64,000 nt of DNA from an uncultured Spirochaetales bacterium (GTDB lineage Bacteria; Spirochaetota; Spirochaetia; Sphaerochaetales; Sphaerochaetaceae), in contig CALXXN010000004.1 of NCBI GenBank assembly GCA_944392695.1, positions 101,985 through 165,984 on the forward strand. Reading direction: 5' to 3'. A program made the translations under genes and the position numbers. How positions within the stretch are numbered: position 1 is the stretch's first letter; each line of letters opens with the position of its first letter. Below are positions 34,980-42,515 of the stretch, piece after piece. The notes under the pieces were generated by a model that searched no databases, was not told where the DNA came from, and worked only from the letters and a program-made list of their open reading frames with translations.

Positions 34980-35537
34980 TCAAGCTTGATCAAGCGCCAG
35001 GACCATGTCCTCGAGGTCTAGGAATGTCCCATCCTTGAGGCGGAAGCCACGGTAGTGCACACCTTGTTTTTTGAAGCCGAGGCTCTCATAGAGCTTCCTT
35101 GCGGGGATGTTCGTGCTGACGACTTCCAGTTCCACTTGGAGATAGCCATGCTCCCTTGCTTTTGCGATTGCGGCTTCCATGAGCTTTCGGCCAAGGCCCT
35201 GTCCCCTGAAGCCAGGGAGTATGGCAATGGCGATTTCTGCACGATGACATAGCTTGATGCGCTTCCTTACGCAGGACAGGCTTGTGTTTCCAATGAGGAC
35301 ACCATCATGGAAGGCTGCCAGGCTGAGTTCTCCTGGCTTTTCCAATGCGTTCCTGATATAGGCGGCTTCAGATTCCTCAGTATAGTCGATCTCCTCAGGA
35401 TAGCTTGCAAGATAGTCAGTGGAGCCATAGGCATCTTTGAGGAAAGTGAGCAGCTGTGCGGCATCTTCTGGCATGGCACTGCGCATCATGATGGAGCGTC
35501 CGTCGTTCAGTTGGATTCCTGTTGCTTCGTATGTCAT
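34980..35537 (-). CDS. GNAT N-acetyltransferase
   Basis: The protein has 185 residues from an ATG at 35537 (MTYEATGIQLN); the longer frame upstream lacks coding character. The acetyl-CoA pyrophosphate loop reads LPGFRGQGLGRKLME, followed by NIPARKLYESLGFKKQG, typical of GNAT fold motifs A and B. The acceptor substrate cannot be predicted. GAGGT lies 12 bases upstream of the start, a rather long spacing. Confidence 0.88.
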   Translation of the reverse strand: MTYEATGIQLNDGRSIMMRSAMPEDAAQLLTFLKDAYGSTDYLASYPEEIDYTEESEAAYIRNALEKPGELSLAAFHDGVLIGNTSLSCVRKRIKLCHRAEIAIAILPGFRGQGLGRKLMEAAIAKAREHGYLQVELEVVSTNIPARKLYESLGFKKQGVHYRGFRLKDGTFLDLEDMVLALDQA

Positions 35538-35817
35538 GGCCCATATTACCTCACGAAATGAACGGCTACAAGAAGAACCGCCCAGAACCTGGCATGGCCA
35601 CCAACGTTTCCAAGGAGGAGGAGGGACTGGAATGACCACTAGGAACAGGACAGGGGTTATGGAGTACATTGAGCTTGCAATGGGTTGAGATGTCTCCTGT
35701 ATCAATGATTGACATGTTGCCACGACATTCATCAGCGGGGATGTGTGTGGAATGCTTGCCTAGAATTCAAATGATGGGTAGCTTATGTGGTGGAATCAAG
35801 GGACAGATACTCAGCCT

Positions 35818-36381
35818 ATGTACCACACCAAAGATGATAAAAGGTCCATCTACACATCCACGCTGCTTTATGAAGCATTGATGATGAACCTTAAGACGAC
35901 GCCTTTCGACGAGATTTCGGTTTCAAACCTGGTACGCAAGGCCGGGGTCAGCCGGAGCACCTTCTACAGGAATTTCGACAACATAGCAGACATCCTTGCC
36001 TGGCGGTGTGACAGCCTCTTCAAGGAGATGGCTTCAGCCTTCGATAAACAGAGGACACGTAGCAAGAGCAGCTTCCTGGTCTTCGGCATACATTTCTGGC
36101 AGGAGCGATGGGAGTGTGTCGATGCGATCATCAAAATCGGCCGCCTTGACCTGGTCTACGATGTCCTTGAGCGTAATGTCGAGCACATATCATTCAGTTC
36201 CACCAAGGCTGAAGACATGTCAGATGCTGAGAGGTCTTACTTCCTGACGATGAGGGCGGCTCTTTTTGTCAGCATATTGAAGACCTGGCTTGACCGGGGT
36301 CGTGTGGATGATGCAGAGACCCTTGCTGACATACTCAAGCGCCGCATCATGGAAGTCAGTTTCGAATTCCTTCTTGATTGA
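35818..36381 (+). CDS. TetR/AcrR-family regulator
   Basis: The protein is 187 residues if started at the ATG at 35818; an ATG at 35785 would add 11 residues and neither has a clear ribosome site. The N-terminal HTH reads EISVSNLVRKAGVSRSTFYRNF, standard for TetR. The C-terminal part (about 70-187) is a helical ligand-binding domain like that of the YcgE/DhaS group. Its target is unknown; the GNAT gene is divergent and the MATE pump lies 1.3 kb away. A terminator follows. Confidence 0.85.
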   Translation: MYHTKDDKRSIYTSTLLYEALMMNLKTTPFDEISVSNLVRKAGVSRSTFYRNFDNIADILAWRCDSLFKEMASAFDKQRTRSKSSFLVFGIHFWQERWECVDAIIKIGRLDLVYDVLERNVEHISFSSTKAEDMSDAERSYFLTMRAALFVSILKTWLDRGRVDDAETLADILKRRIMEVSFEFLLD

Positions 36382-36405
36382 TTGTCTTACTGGACTTGTG
36401 ACCTG

Positions 36406-36434
36406 GCGTCCGCCATCCTGGCTGGACGCTTTTT
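36406..36434 (+). terminator. Terminator after the TetR-family gene
   Basis: The stem GCGTCC/GGACGC is followed by TTTTT. Confidence 0.75.
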
Positions 36435-36457
36435 ACGTCCTTGCCACATGAAAAGAG

Positions 36458-36488
36458 AAAGACCTGCGGAACTCTCCACAGGCCTTTT
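36458..36488 (-). terminator. Terminator after tRNA-Met
   Basis: AAAG-CCTG-GGA pairs with TCC-CAGG-CTTT with two internal mismatches. T-rich flanks on both strands suggest bidirectional action. Confidence 0.6.
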
Positions 36489-36561
36489 TAGCGAGAGAGG
36501 GACTCGGACCCCCGACCGAGCGGATATGAGCCGCTTGCTCTACCAACTGAGCTATCTCGCC
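36489..36561 (-). tRNA. tRNA-Met(CAT), elongator type
   Basis: The acceptor stem is GGCGAGA/TCTCGCT with a G-U first pair; the discriminator is A. The D arm is GCTCAGTTGGTAGAGC. The anticodon stem is AGCGG/CCGCT around CTCATAT, anticodon CAT. The T arm is GGGGGTCCGAGTCCCTC. Length is 73 nt and CCA is not encoded. The lack of an unpaired 1-72 C-A argues against initiator tRNA. A tRNA-Ile2 with modified C34 cannot be fully excluded. Confidence 0.92.
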
Positions 36562-36593
36562 ATTCATTGTCTGCCGTATTGGCAACATGTGGG

Positions 36594-36622
36594 ATGCTAG
36601 CAAAAGGCTTATTCAATGTCAA
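36594..36622 (-). promoter_or_regulatory. Promoter of tRNA-Met
   Basis: On the minus strand a perfect TTGACA (36622-36617) and TAGCAT (36599-36594) are 17 bases apart. The -10 box ends 32 bases before the mature tRNA. Confidence 0.8.
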
Positions 36623-36682
36623 CAACTCTGCAATCTTTTTCTGAGGAAATGCGTCTACACACTGCCGGTGATATGTAAAAGG

Positions 36683-36707
36683 GGAGTGGAGGACATCCCT
36701 CCACTCC
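36683..36707 (-). terminator. Terminator of the outer-membrane barrel gene
   Basis: GGAGTGGAGG pairs with CCTCCACTCC around a 5-base loop. On the minus strand CCTTTTAC follows. Confidence 0.75.
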
Positions 36708-36716
36708 GTGTAAACA

Positions 36717-37322
36717 TCAATAGACGTAGGAAACTGAAACAAATGGTGTTAAGAAGAAACCTGAAACATCTGGTTCAGTTGTCGTTGTAACATCTCCAAT
36801 CTTTGTTGTTGAACTTACATAGAGAGGCCCTCCAAGTCCAATACCTGCGTCAAGCCTGACTGGACCAAATGTGAAGTCTGCAGCGACCTTTCCGTACATT
36901 GAAAGCATGAAGGTTGTGGTGTCTGCAGTTGACCAACCACTGTCGTCACTTCCCCAATCAACGTTGCCGTTCACGCCAAGACCCGCGACAATGCCGATCA
37001 TGTCAGTGAAGCCATAGCGATATGCAGCGCCGACGCGGAATGCAAGGCCAGGGGAAACCTCAGTGTCATTGATTGTCGAGTCTCCGACTTTCATGCTGGT
37101 GAGGTCAGACATGCCGATGCCATATTCGACGCCGAAACCACCATTGGAACCAAAGAAGTTGGCACCGTCGATTGCGAAGATGGCATTACGTGCTTGTGAA
37201 TCAGCATTTTCCGAAGTATTCCAGAAGATCTGATAACCTGCAGAGACACCAATCTGCCCTTCGAATGCCATCACTGGAAGAGCCACGAGGCAGAGGACTG
37301 CGATAATCAATACTTTCCTCAT
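36717..37322 (-). CDS. Outer-membrane beta-barrel protein
   Basis: The protein has 201 residues from an ATG at 37322, eight bases after AGGAG. Residues 1-19 are a signal peptide ending LPVMA. The rest alternates polar and hydrophobic/aromatic residues in about eight strands with Gly-rich turns (FGVEYGIGM, VGAAYRYG, VRLDAGIGLG) and ends in the C-terminal aromatic VSYVY. This fits small OmpA/OmpX-like barrels. It has its own promoter and terminator. Confidence 0.8.
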   Translation of the reverse strand: MRKVLIIAVLCLVALPVMAFEGQIGVSAGYQIFWNTSENADSQARNAIFAIDGANFFGSNGGFGVEYGIGMSDLTSMKVGDSTINDTEVSPGLAFRVGAAYRYGFTDMIGIVAGLGVNGNVDWGSDDSGWSTADTTTFMLSMYGKVAADFTFGPVRLDAGIGLGGPLYVSSTTKIGDVTTTTEPDVSGFFLTPFVSVSYVY

Positions 37323-37670
37323 ACACATTTCTCCTTTTGACGTAATTGATATCTTATGATTGCCCTGCTTTCACGAGCCGTCAAGTTTTAGATGACTTGG
37401 CATAGGATCAGGTACGTCAGAGGGGCCAGTTGCTTGACGAAGTGTACATGCTTTGGAAGACTTACTGATGGATGATGGGAATGGGGTAAGCGGAGATTAT
37501 TCTAGTTCTTATCGAGGTCACCGTCTTGCTGGCGACTCTGTATTCACACTAATACCTCACTTGGAAAGTAAAGTCAAATGTTGGGTGGCATTGACATAGG
37601 TCGATACATGTTCCTGATTGCATGAACCGCCCCTGCTGTGCTAAACCAAGGCCGCACAAAGGAGTGTCAG
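37323..37670 (+). other. Intergenic region between barrel and MATE genes
   Basis: About 350 bases between divergent genes. It holds the barrel promoter on the minus strand. On the plus strand a TTGACA at 37591 may be part of a MATE promoter, though its -10 is unclear. No open frame or known riboswitch pattern is recognised. Confidence 0.5.
37356..37384 (-). promoter_or_regulatory. Promoter of the outer-membrane barrel gene
   Basis: On the minus strand TTGACG (37384-37379) and AATCAT (37361-37356) are 17 bases apart, 34 bases before the start codon. Confidence 0.6.
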
Positions 37671-39020
37671 ATGAGCCGCGCCATTGATTTCACCCAAGGC
37701 CCGATCCAGAAGAACCTTATCGCCTTTGCATTCCCTCTTTTCCTGGGGAACCTCTTCCAGCAGCTGTACAACACTGCTGATTCCTTGATAGTAGGCAACT
37801 GGCTTGGAAGCGAGGCCTTGGCCGCGGTCTCTTCCTCATCCCCCTTGATCAACATGATGGTGGGTTTCTTCAATGGCATGGCCATTGGTGCCGGCGTCAT
37901 CATAAGCCGCAACTTCGGAGCCAGGGACAGGGAAGGGCTCGACAGGGCCATTCATACCGACCTCGCCTTCGGTGCGGCAGCGGGGCTCTTCCTGACAGTC
38001 GTGGGCTCGGTCTTCACCCCGCTTGTGCTTGAGTGGATGCAGACTCCTGAGGACATCATGCCGAACAGCATCGCTTATTTCCGGGTCTACTGCCTCGGCA
38101 TCATATTCTCCCTCTTGTACAACACCTGCATGGGCATCATGAACGCCCTTGGGGACAGCCGTCATCCACTTTACTACCTGATCATCTCATCACTGACCAA
38201 TGTCGTCCTGGACATCCTGTTCGTCGCTGGTTTCGGTGGAGGTGTGGCATCAGCCGCCTTGGCTACGATCATCAGCCAGGCGGTATCAGTCATACTCTCG
38301 CTCAAACGGCTTTTCAAAGGGCAGGAAGGGGTCTACAAGGTCTCATTGAGGAAGATCCGTTTCCACAAGGCGACGCTGCGTGAGATTGTCCGTTATGGTC
38401 TTCCTTCAGGTGTGCAGAACTCAGTGATTGGTTTTGCCAACATCGTCGTACAGACGAACATCAACTCGTTCTCAAGCGCCGCGGTCGCAGGCTCTGGCGC
38501 CTACAGCAAGATCGAGGGTTTCGCCTTCCTACCTGTCACCTGCTTCTCCTTGGCATTGACGACCTGCATAGGGCAGAACCTTGGTGCTGGGAGGTATGAT
38601 AGGGCGAAGAAGGGTGCGCTCTTCGGCATACTCTGCTCGATCACGCTGGCTGAGCTGATAGGACTCATGGTCTTCATCTTCTCCCCGCAGCTTGTCGCCA
38701 TGTTCAACGACAACCCATCTGTTGTCGCCTATGGTGTGCGCCAGGCGCGGATAGAAGGCCTCTTCTATTGCTGCCTGGCTCTTTCCCATTGCATCGCCGG
38801 CATACTGAGAGGGGCGGGGAAGGCGACGATCCCGATGATGATCATGTTCGGAGCCTGGTGCATGATCCGTGTCGCATATATCACCACGGTGCTCCACTTC
38901 ATCCCTCACATAGAAGTCGTCTATTCAGCCTATCCACTGACTTGGACGCTGAGCTCAGTGGCCTTCATCATCTACCTGCTGAAGGCCGACTGGCTCCATG
39001 GACTCGACAAGAAGGCTTGA
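37671..39020 (+). CDS. MATE-family efflux transporter
   Basis: The protein has 449 residues from an ATG at 37671, seven bases after AAAGGAG. Twelve membrane segments are arranged in two similar halves. The N-terminus FTQGPIQKNLIAFAFPLFLGNLFQQLYNTADSLIVG (here split by a turn) and GLPSGVQNSVIGFANIVVQ in the second half are typical of the DinF/NorM-like MATE branch common in Firmicutes and spirochaetes. It exports cationic drugs or metabolites using Na+ or H+. Confidence 0.93.
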   Translation: MSRAIDFTQGPIQKNLIAFAFPLFLGNLFQQLYNTADSLIVGNWLGSEALAAVSSSSPLINMMVGFFNGMAIGAGVIISRNFGARDREGLDRAIHTDLAFGAAAGLFLTVVGSVFTPLVLEWMQTPEDIMPNSIAYFRVYCLGIIFSLLYNTCMGIMNALGDSRHPLYYLIISSLTNVVLDILFVAGFGGGVASAALATIISQAVSVILSLKRLFKGQEGVYKVSLRKIRFHKATLREIVRYGLPSGVQNSVIGFANIVVQTNINSFSSAAVAGSGAYSKIEGFAFLPVTCFSLALTTCIGQNLGAGRYDRAKKGALFGILCSITLAELIGLMVFIFSPQLVAMFNDNPSVVAYGVRQARIEGLFYCCLALSHCIAGILRGAGKATIPMMIMFGAWCMIRVAYITTVLHFIPHIEVVYSAYPLTWTLSSVAFIIYLLKADWLHGLDKKA

Positions 39021-39021
39021 A

Positions 39022-39792
39022 TCACTCCTCCACGTCGACTGTGTTCTGCAATACGCCAAGGCCCTCGATCTCGACTTCGATGACATCTCCTGGTTTGACA
39101 TGGGCGACGCCAGACGGTGTTCCTGTGAGGATGACATCGCCTTCCTGCAGCGTCATGCGCTGGCTGAGCCAGCTGACAAGCCACTTGGCTGGGAAGATCA
39201 GGTTGGAGGTGTTCGACTTCTGCACCGTCTTTCCATTGACACGGCATTCGATGTCGAGCTTGGATGGATCCACCTCGTCGCTGATATAAGGACCGAGGGG
39301 CATGAAGGTGTCGAAGCCCTTGGCTATGGTCCACTGTCCATTCTTGTCCTGCAGGTCACGTGCGGTCACGTCGTTGGCACAGCAGTAGCCGAGGATGTAG
39401 TCATCAACCTCGTCTTCACTGACGTTCTTGCACTCACGTCCGATCACGACAGCAAGCTCGGCCTCGTAGTCGAGGTCCTTGCACACCCTTGGCTTGATGA
39501 TGTAGTCCCCAGGGCCGATGACACTGGTCGGCGCCTTCATGAAGACGACGGGGCTCTGTGGTATTGGAAGGCCGAACTCCTTTGCGTGGTCACGGTAGTT
39601 GAGTCCGATGCCTATGGCTTTGACAGGGAAGCTTGGATTGACCAGGACGACGTCGGCCATTGCCTTCTCCTCTCCGGTCTTGACGATGCCATCCCCCTTG
39701 AAAGGATCCTCTATGCAGATGAGGCGCTCACCTTCGATGAGGCCGAACTGGACCTCATCCCTATCCTGGCTTAAGAATGCTGCGATCTTCAA
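39022..39792 (-). CDS. Fumarylacetoacetate hydrolase-family protein
   Basis: This 256-residue enzyme has the FAH fold with GIGLNYRDHAKEFG, then DYEAELAVVIGREC (metal-binding acidic residues), GYCCANDVTARDLQ and LTGTPSGVAHVKPGD. Family members include acylpyruvases, oxaloacetate decarboxylases and 2-hydroxyhepta-2,4-diene-dioate isomerases; the substrate is not decidable here. It overlaps the upstream GNAT gene by four bases. Confidence 0.92.
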   Translation of the reverse strand: MKIAAFLSQDRDEVQFGLIEGERLICIEDPFKGDGIVKTGEEKAMADVVLVNPSFPVKAIGIGLNYRDHAKEFGLPIPQSPVVFMKAPTSVIGPGDYIIKPRVCKDLDYEAELAVVIGRECKNVSEDEVDDYILGYCCANDVTARDLQDKNGQWTIAKGFDTFMPLGPYISDEVDPSKLDIECRVNGKTVQKSNTSNLIFPAKWLVSWLSQRMTLQEGDVILTGTPSGVAHVKPGDVIEVEIEGLGVLQNTVDVEE

Positions 39793-40388
39793 AGTCTTAT
39801 CTCCTCGTAGGCCCTCCTGATGGAGAAGCCACGTGCAGTGTAGAACGGAAGGAGTTTCCTGTCATCAACGAAGAGGTGTACCGGTCCGCACATTGACAGG
39901 AGGCTGGTGGCATGGCCACGTCCCCTATGGGCAGGATCCGTGTAGAGCGAATTGAGCTGACGCCTTCCCTTGGTCGAGTAGGCGAGGGAGCGTATGAGTC
40001 CATCCTCCCTGGACACCCAGGCCTCCTCCCCATGGCTCAGCAGCCTCCTGAGGTAGCCAAGGTCCTTCTCAAAGGCAGTATCGGAGAGGAAGTCATGGAT
40101 CTCCTGTGCTGAGGGAGGGCAGGGGCAGCCTGTTCCAGGGGCTTCCTTGTAGAGCAGCCATCGGCTGGCTCCATTGCCCTCCACAGGGCAGGGCCTGGTC
40201 ACAAGCCTGACATCATTGAACACAGCACAGGTGACCTCTGTCGTGGCATCGTATGCTGCGGCGATGTAGAGCCTGTCATGGATGTGGAGGACAGTCAGGT
40301 CATCCTCATCAATGACCACACACTCCTCTGGCAGCCAGGGGAATGGTATGATCAGCTGGTGTTCTTTTGAATAGTCGGCTTTCCACAT
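39789..40388 (-). CDS. GNAT-family acetyltransferase (two-domain type)
   Basis: The protein is 199 residues from the ATG at 40388. A GTG at 40427 overlapping the hflC stop (GTGA) would add 13 residues, but the added part contains a GC-rich hairpin. The C-terminal domain shows LYTDPAHRGRGHATSLLS, the acetyl-CoA loop, and FYTARGFSIR. The N-terminal half is less conserved. The acceptor is unknown. Confidence 0.75.
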   Translation of the reverse strand: MWKADYSKEHQLIIPFPWLPEECVVIDEDDLTVLHIHDRLYIAAAYDATTEVTCAVFNDVRLVTRPCPVEGNGASRWLLYKEAPGTGCPCPPSAQEIHDFLSDTAFEKDLGYLRRLLSHGEEAWVSREDGLIRSLAYSTKGRRQLNSLYTDPAHRGRGHATSLLSMCGPVHLFVDDRKLLPFYTARGFSIRRAYEEIRL

Positions 40389-40394
40389 AAGAGC

Positions 40395-40416
40395 GGGGCC
40401 CGTCAGCGCGGGCCCC
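40395..40416 (-). terminator. GC hairpin after hflC
   Basis: A perfect 8-bp stem, GGGGCCCG/CGGGCCCC, with a 6-base loop lies just after the hflC stop. It is followed on the minus strand by GCTCTT. Few T residues follow, so it may only attenuate. Confidence 0.5.
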
Positions 40417-40423
40417 TGCATGG

Positions 40424-41389
40424 TCACAGCTGTGAGAAGTATCCCACATCGGTCGAGAGCACCTTGTCCATCGCTGGCAGGGTCTCCCTGTAGCTCTCCA
40501 TCGTGCGGTAGAACTCGAAGAACTCCGGATCCGATGAGTAGCTCTCACGGTAGATGCGGCTGGCCTCGGCATCAGCCTGGCCCCGGATCTCAGATGCCTG
40601 GGCATTGGCTTCGGAGAGTATCGTGTTCATGTCCTTCTCCGTCTTGCCCTGCCACTCGGCAAGCTGGCCACGGCCATAGGACCTGTAGGCCTCCGCGATC
40701 TGGTTGCGCTCCTTGATCATGCGCTCGTAGACCGACTGGGTCAGGTCGTCCGAGTAGCGGATCTGGCGTATGATCACATCCTCGAGGACTATGCCATAGG
40801 TGTCCGTGTACTCCGATGCGGCCTCCAGGATCATGTTGCTGATCCCCTCACGGCCTATCTCGATCGACTCCTGTGTGGTTGTCGTTGCTGTCAGTGTCCT
40901 CAGCGTCTCGGCATCCTCGATCGAGTCGATGTCCTGGAAGTCCTCCACGACATTGATCTCATTGATCTGGTTCGTCGAGCGCACGGCCTCGTGGAGGCTG
41001 TGCTCACTGATCACCGTGCGGATCGTGGAATCGATGATGTCATTCAAACGCCCAAGACCTGACTCGATCGTTCCGACCGTCTCATAGAAGAGGGCAGGGT
41101 CGTCGATATACCAGCGTGCGGTCGCATCGACCCAGATGAACTGGTTCTCCTTGGTCGGGATCCTCTGCGCCTCCCCATCCCAGCTCTGGAGCCTTGATGA
41201 GTAGCGTACGACATTGTCGACAAGAGGCATCTTGAACTTCAGTCCAGCTTCCTTCTCGACGTTGACGATGGCCCCGAAACGGGTGACAACGGCCTGCTCT
41301 CCCTCATAGAGGATGTAGAAGGGGCCGAGCAGGAGGAAGACCACGAGTAGGACTGCGATGACGACAAGTACTGTTATCAGCTTCTTCAC
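40424..41389 (-). CDS. hflC: HflC, SPFH/band-7 membrane protease modulator
   Basis: This 321-residue protein has one N-terminal membrane helix (about 5-27), then an SPFH domain starting YEGEQAVVTRFGAIV and a long coiled coil with the QASEIRGQADAEASRIY repeat. It forms with HflK the large periplasmic cage that surrounds FtsH. It overlaps hflK by four bases. Confidence 0.95.
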   Translation of the reverse strand: MKKLITVLVVIAVLLVVFLLLGPFYILYEGEQAVVTRFGAIVNVEKEAGLKFKMPLVDNVVRYSSRLQSWDGEAQRIPTKENQFIWVDATARWYIDDPALFYETVGTIESGLGRLNDIIDSTIRTVISEHSLHEAVRSTNQINEINVVEDFQDIDSIEDAETLRTLTATTTTQESIEIGREGISNMILEAASEYTDTYGIVLEDVIIRQIRYSDDLTQSVYERMIKERNQIAEAYRSYGRGQLAEWQGKTEKDMNTILSEANAQASEIRGQADAEASRIYRESYSSDPEFFEFYRTMESYRETLPAMDKVLSTDVGYFSQL

Positions 41390-42369
41390 TTCGCACCTCC
41401 CACTGTGCTGATCGGCAGGAAGTTCTCAAGAGAGCTGTCGACCAGCGTCAGGCTGCCTTCCTCTGAGGAGAGGACATCCTCCATCGTCTCAAGGTAGAGG
41501 CGGGTGCGCACCAGGTCGGGATCCTGCCTCCATTCCTCCTTCATCGCATTGAAGGCTGCGACATCACCCTTGGCCGTGTTGACGCGTTCTGCCGCGTAAC
41601 CCTCGGCCTGGAGGACGATGCGGCTTGCTTCTCCCTGTGCCTCAGGAATGGCCTTGTTGTAGTATTCCTTGCCTTCGTTGATATACCTGTTCATGTCCTG
41701 GGTGGCCTTGTTGACGTCTTCGAAGGCATCCTGTACGGCGCCCTCTGGCGGGACGATGTTCTGCAGTTTCACAGTCACGACCTCGATACCAAAGTCATAA
41801 CCATCGAAGATGCGTTGCATCTGATCCTGGGCCGCGACCTCGATCTGGGTCCTCATGCCCGTCATGACGGAGAGGATCGGGAGGTCTCCGACCAGGGAGT
41901 TCATGACAGACTGTGAGATGTCACGGATCGTCGTCTCCTTGTTCTCGACATTGAACAACCACTTCATCGGGTCGTTGATCCTGTACTGTACGATCCATTC
42001 GACTGACACGATGTTCAGGTCTCCTGTCAGCATCATCGACTCATCTTCGTAGTTCGTCGCACCCCTCAGGCTTGTGCCAGTGCTGTCAGTGGCCCTGTAG
42101 CCGAAGGTCATTGTCTGGACCAGCTGCGTGGGTACGTTGTAGCTGCGCTCTATGCCGAAGGGGAGGCGGACCTGGAGGCCCGGTCCGACTGTCCTGTCGT
42201 AGCGTCCGAAACGCAATACGACCGCCTGCTCGGTCTGGTCGACGACGAAGAACGAACTCGCCGCCGCAACCAGGAGGAGGACTATGATCAGGACAACGAT
42301 GATGATCTTTGGGGAAAGTGACAGCCTTGGGCGTCTTGCGGGCCGGACTATCTTCTCTTCTTCACTCAT
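41386..42369 (-). CDS. hflK: HflK, SPFH/band-7 membrane protease modulator
   Basis: The protein has 327 residues from an ATG at 42369, seven bases after AAGGA; the longer open frame upstream is unlikely. A basic cytoplasmic start is followed by a membrane helix (21-41) and the SPFH domain, beginning DQTEQAVVLRFGRYD. The C-terminal coiled coil contains AEGYAAERVNTAKGD. It is the first gene of the hflKC operon, divergent from metG. Confidence 0.95.
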   Translation of the reverse strand: MSEEEKIVRPARRPRLSLSPKIIIVVLIIVLLLVAAASSFFVVDQTEQAVVLRFGRYDRTVGPGLQVRLPFGIERSYNVPTQLVQTMTFGYRATDSTGTSLRGATNYEDESMMLTGDLNIVSVEWIVQYRINDPMKWLFNVENKETTIRDISQSVMNSLVGDLPILSVMTGMRTQIEVAAQDQMQRIFDGYDFGIEVVTVKLQNIVPPEGAVQDAFEDVNKATQDMNRYINEGKEYYNKAIPEAQGEASRIVLQAEGYAAERVNTAKGDVAAFNAMKEEWRQDPDLVRTRLYLETMEDVLSSEEGSLTLVDSSLENFLPISTVGGAK

Positions 42370-42515
42370 TGAGGTTCCTTGCCTGTTTGTTCTCATGCAC
42401 CTTTCCAAGAAGGCACACAATGATAAATATAGCGCCAGTGAGGGCAGGGGGCAATGAGTGGAAAAAGAATCGGAAAAGGCATACAATCTGCCAGAACGCC
42501 CACAGGAGGCAACAA

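Noticed and set aside
37591..37620. TTGACA as MATE promoter
   Set aside because: No acceptable -10 box at 16-18 bases, so it is only mentioned in the intergenic entry.
42309..42515. N-terminal extension of MetG
   Set aside because: It runs antisense into hflK. The TTG at 42516 has an ideal AGGAGG and gives the canonical MetRS N-terminus.
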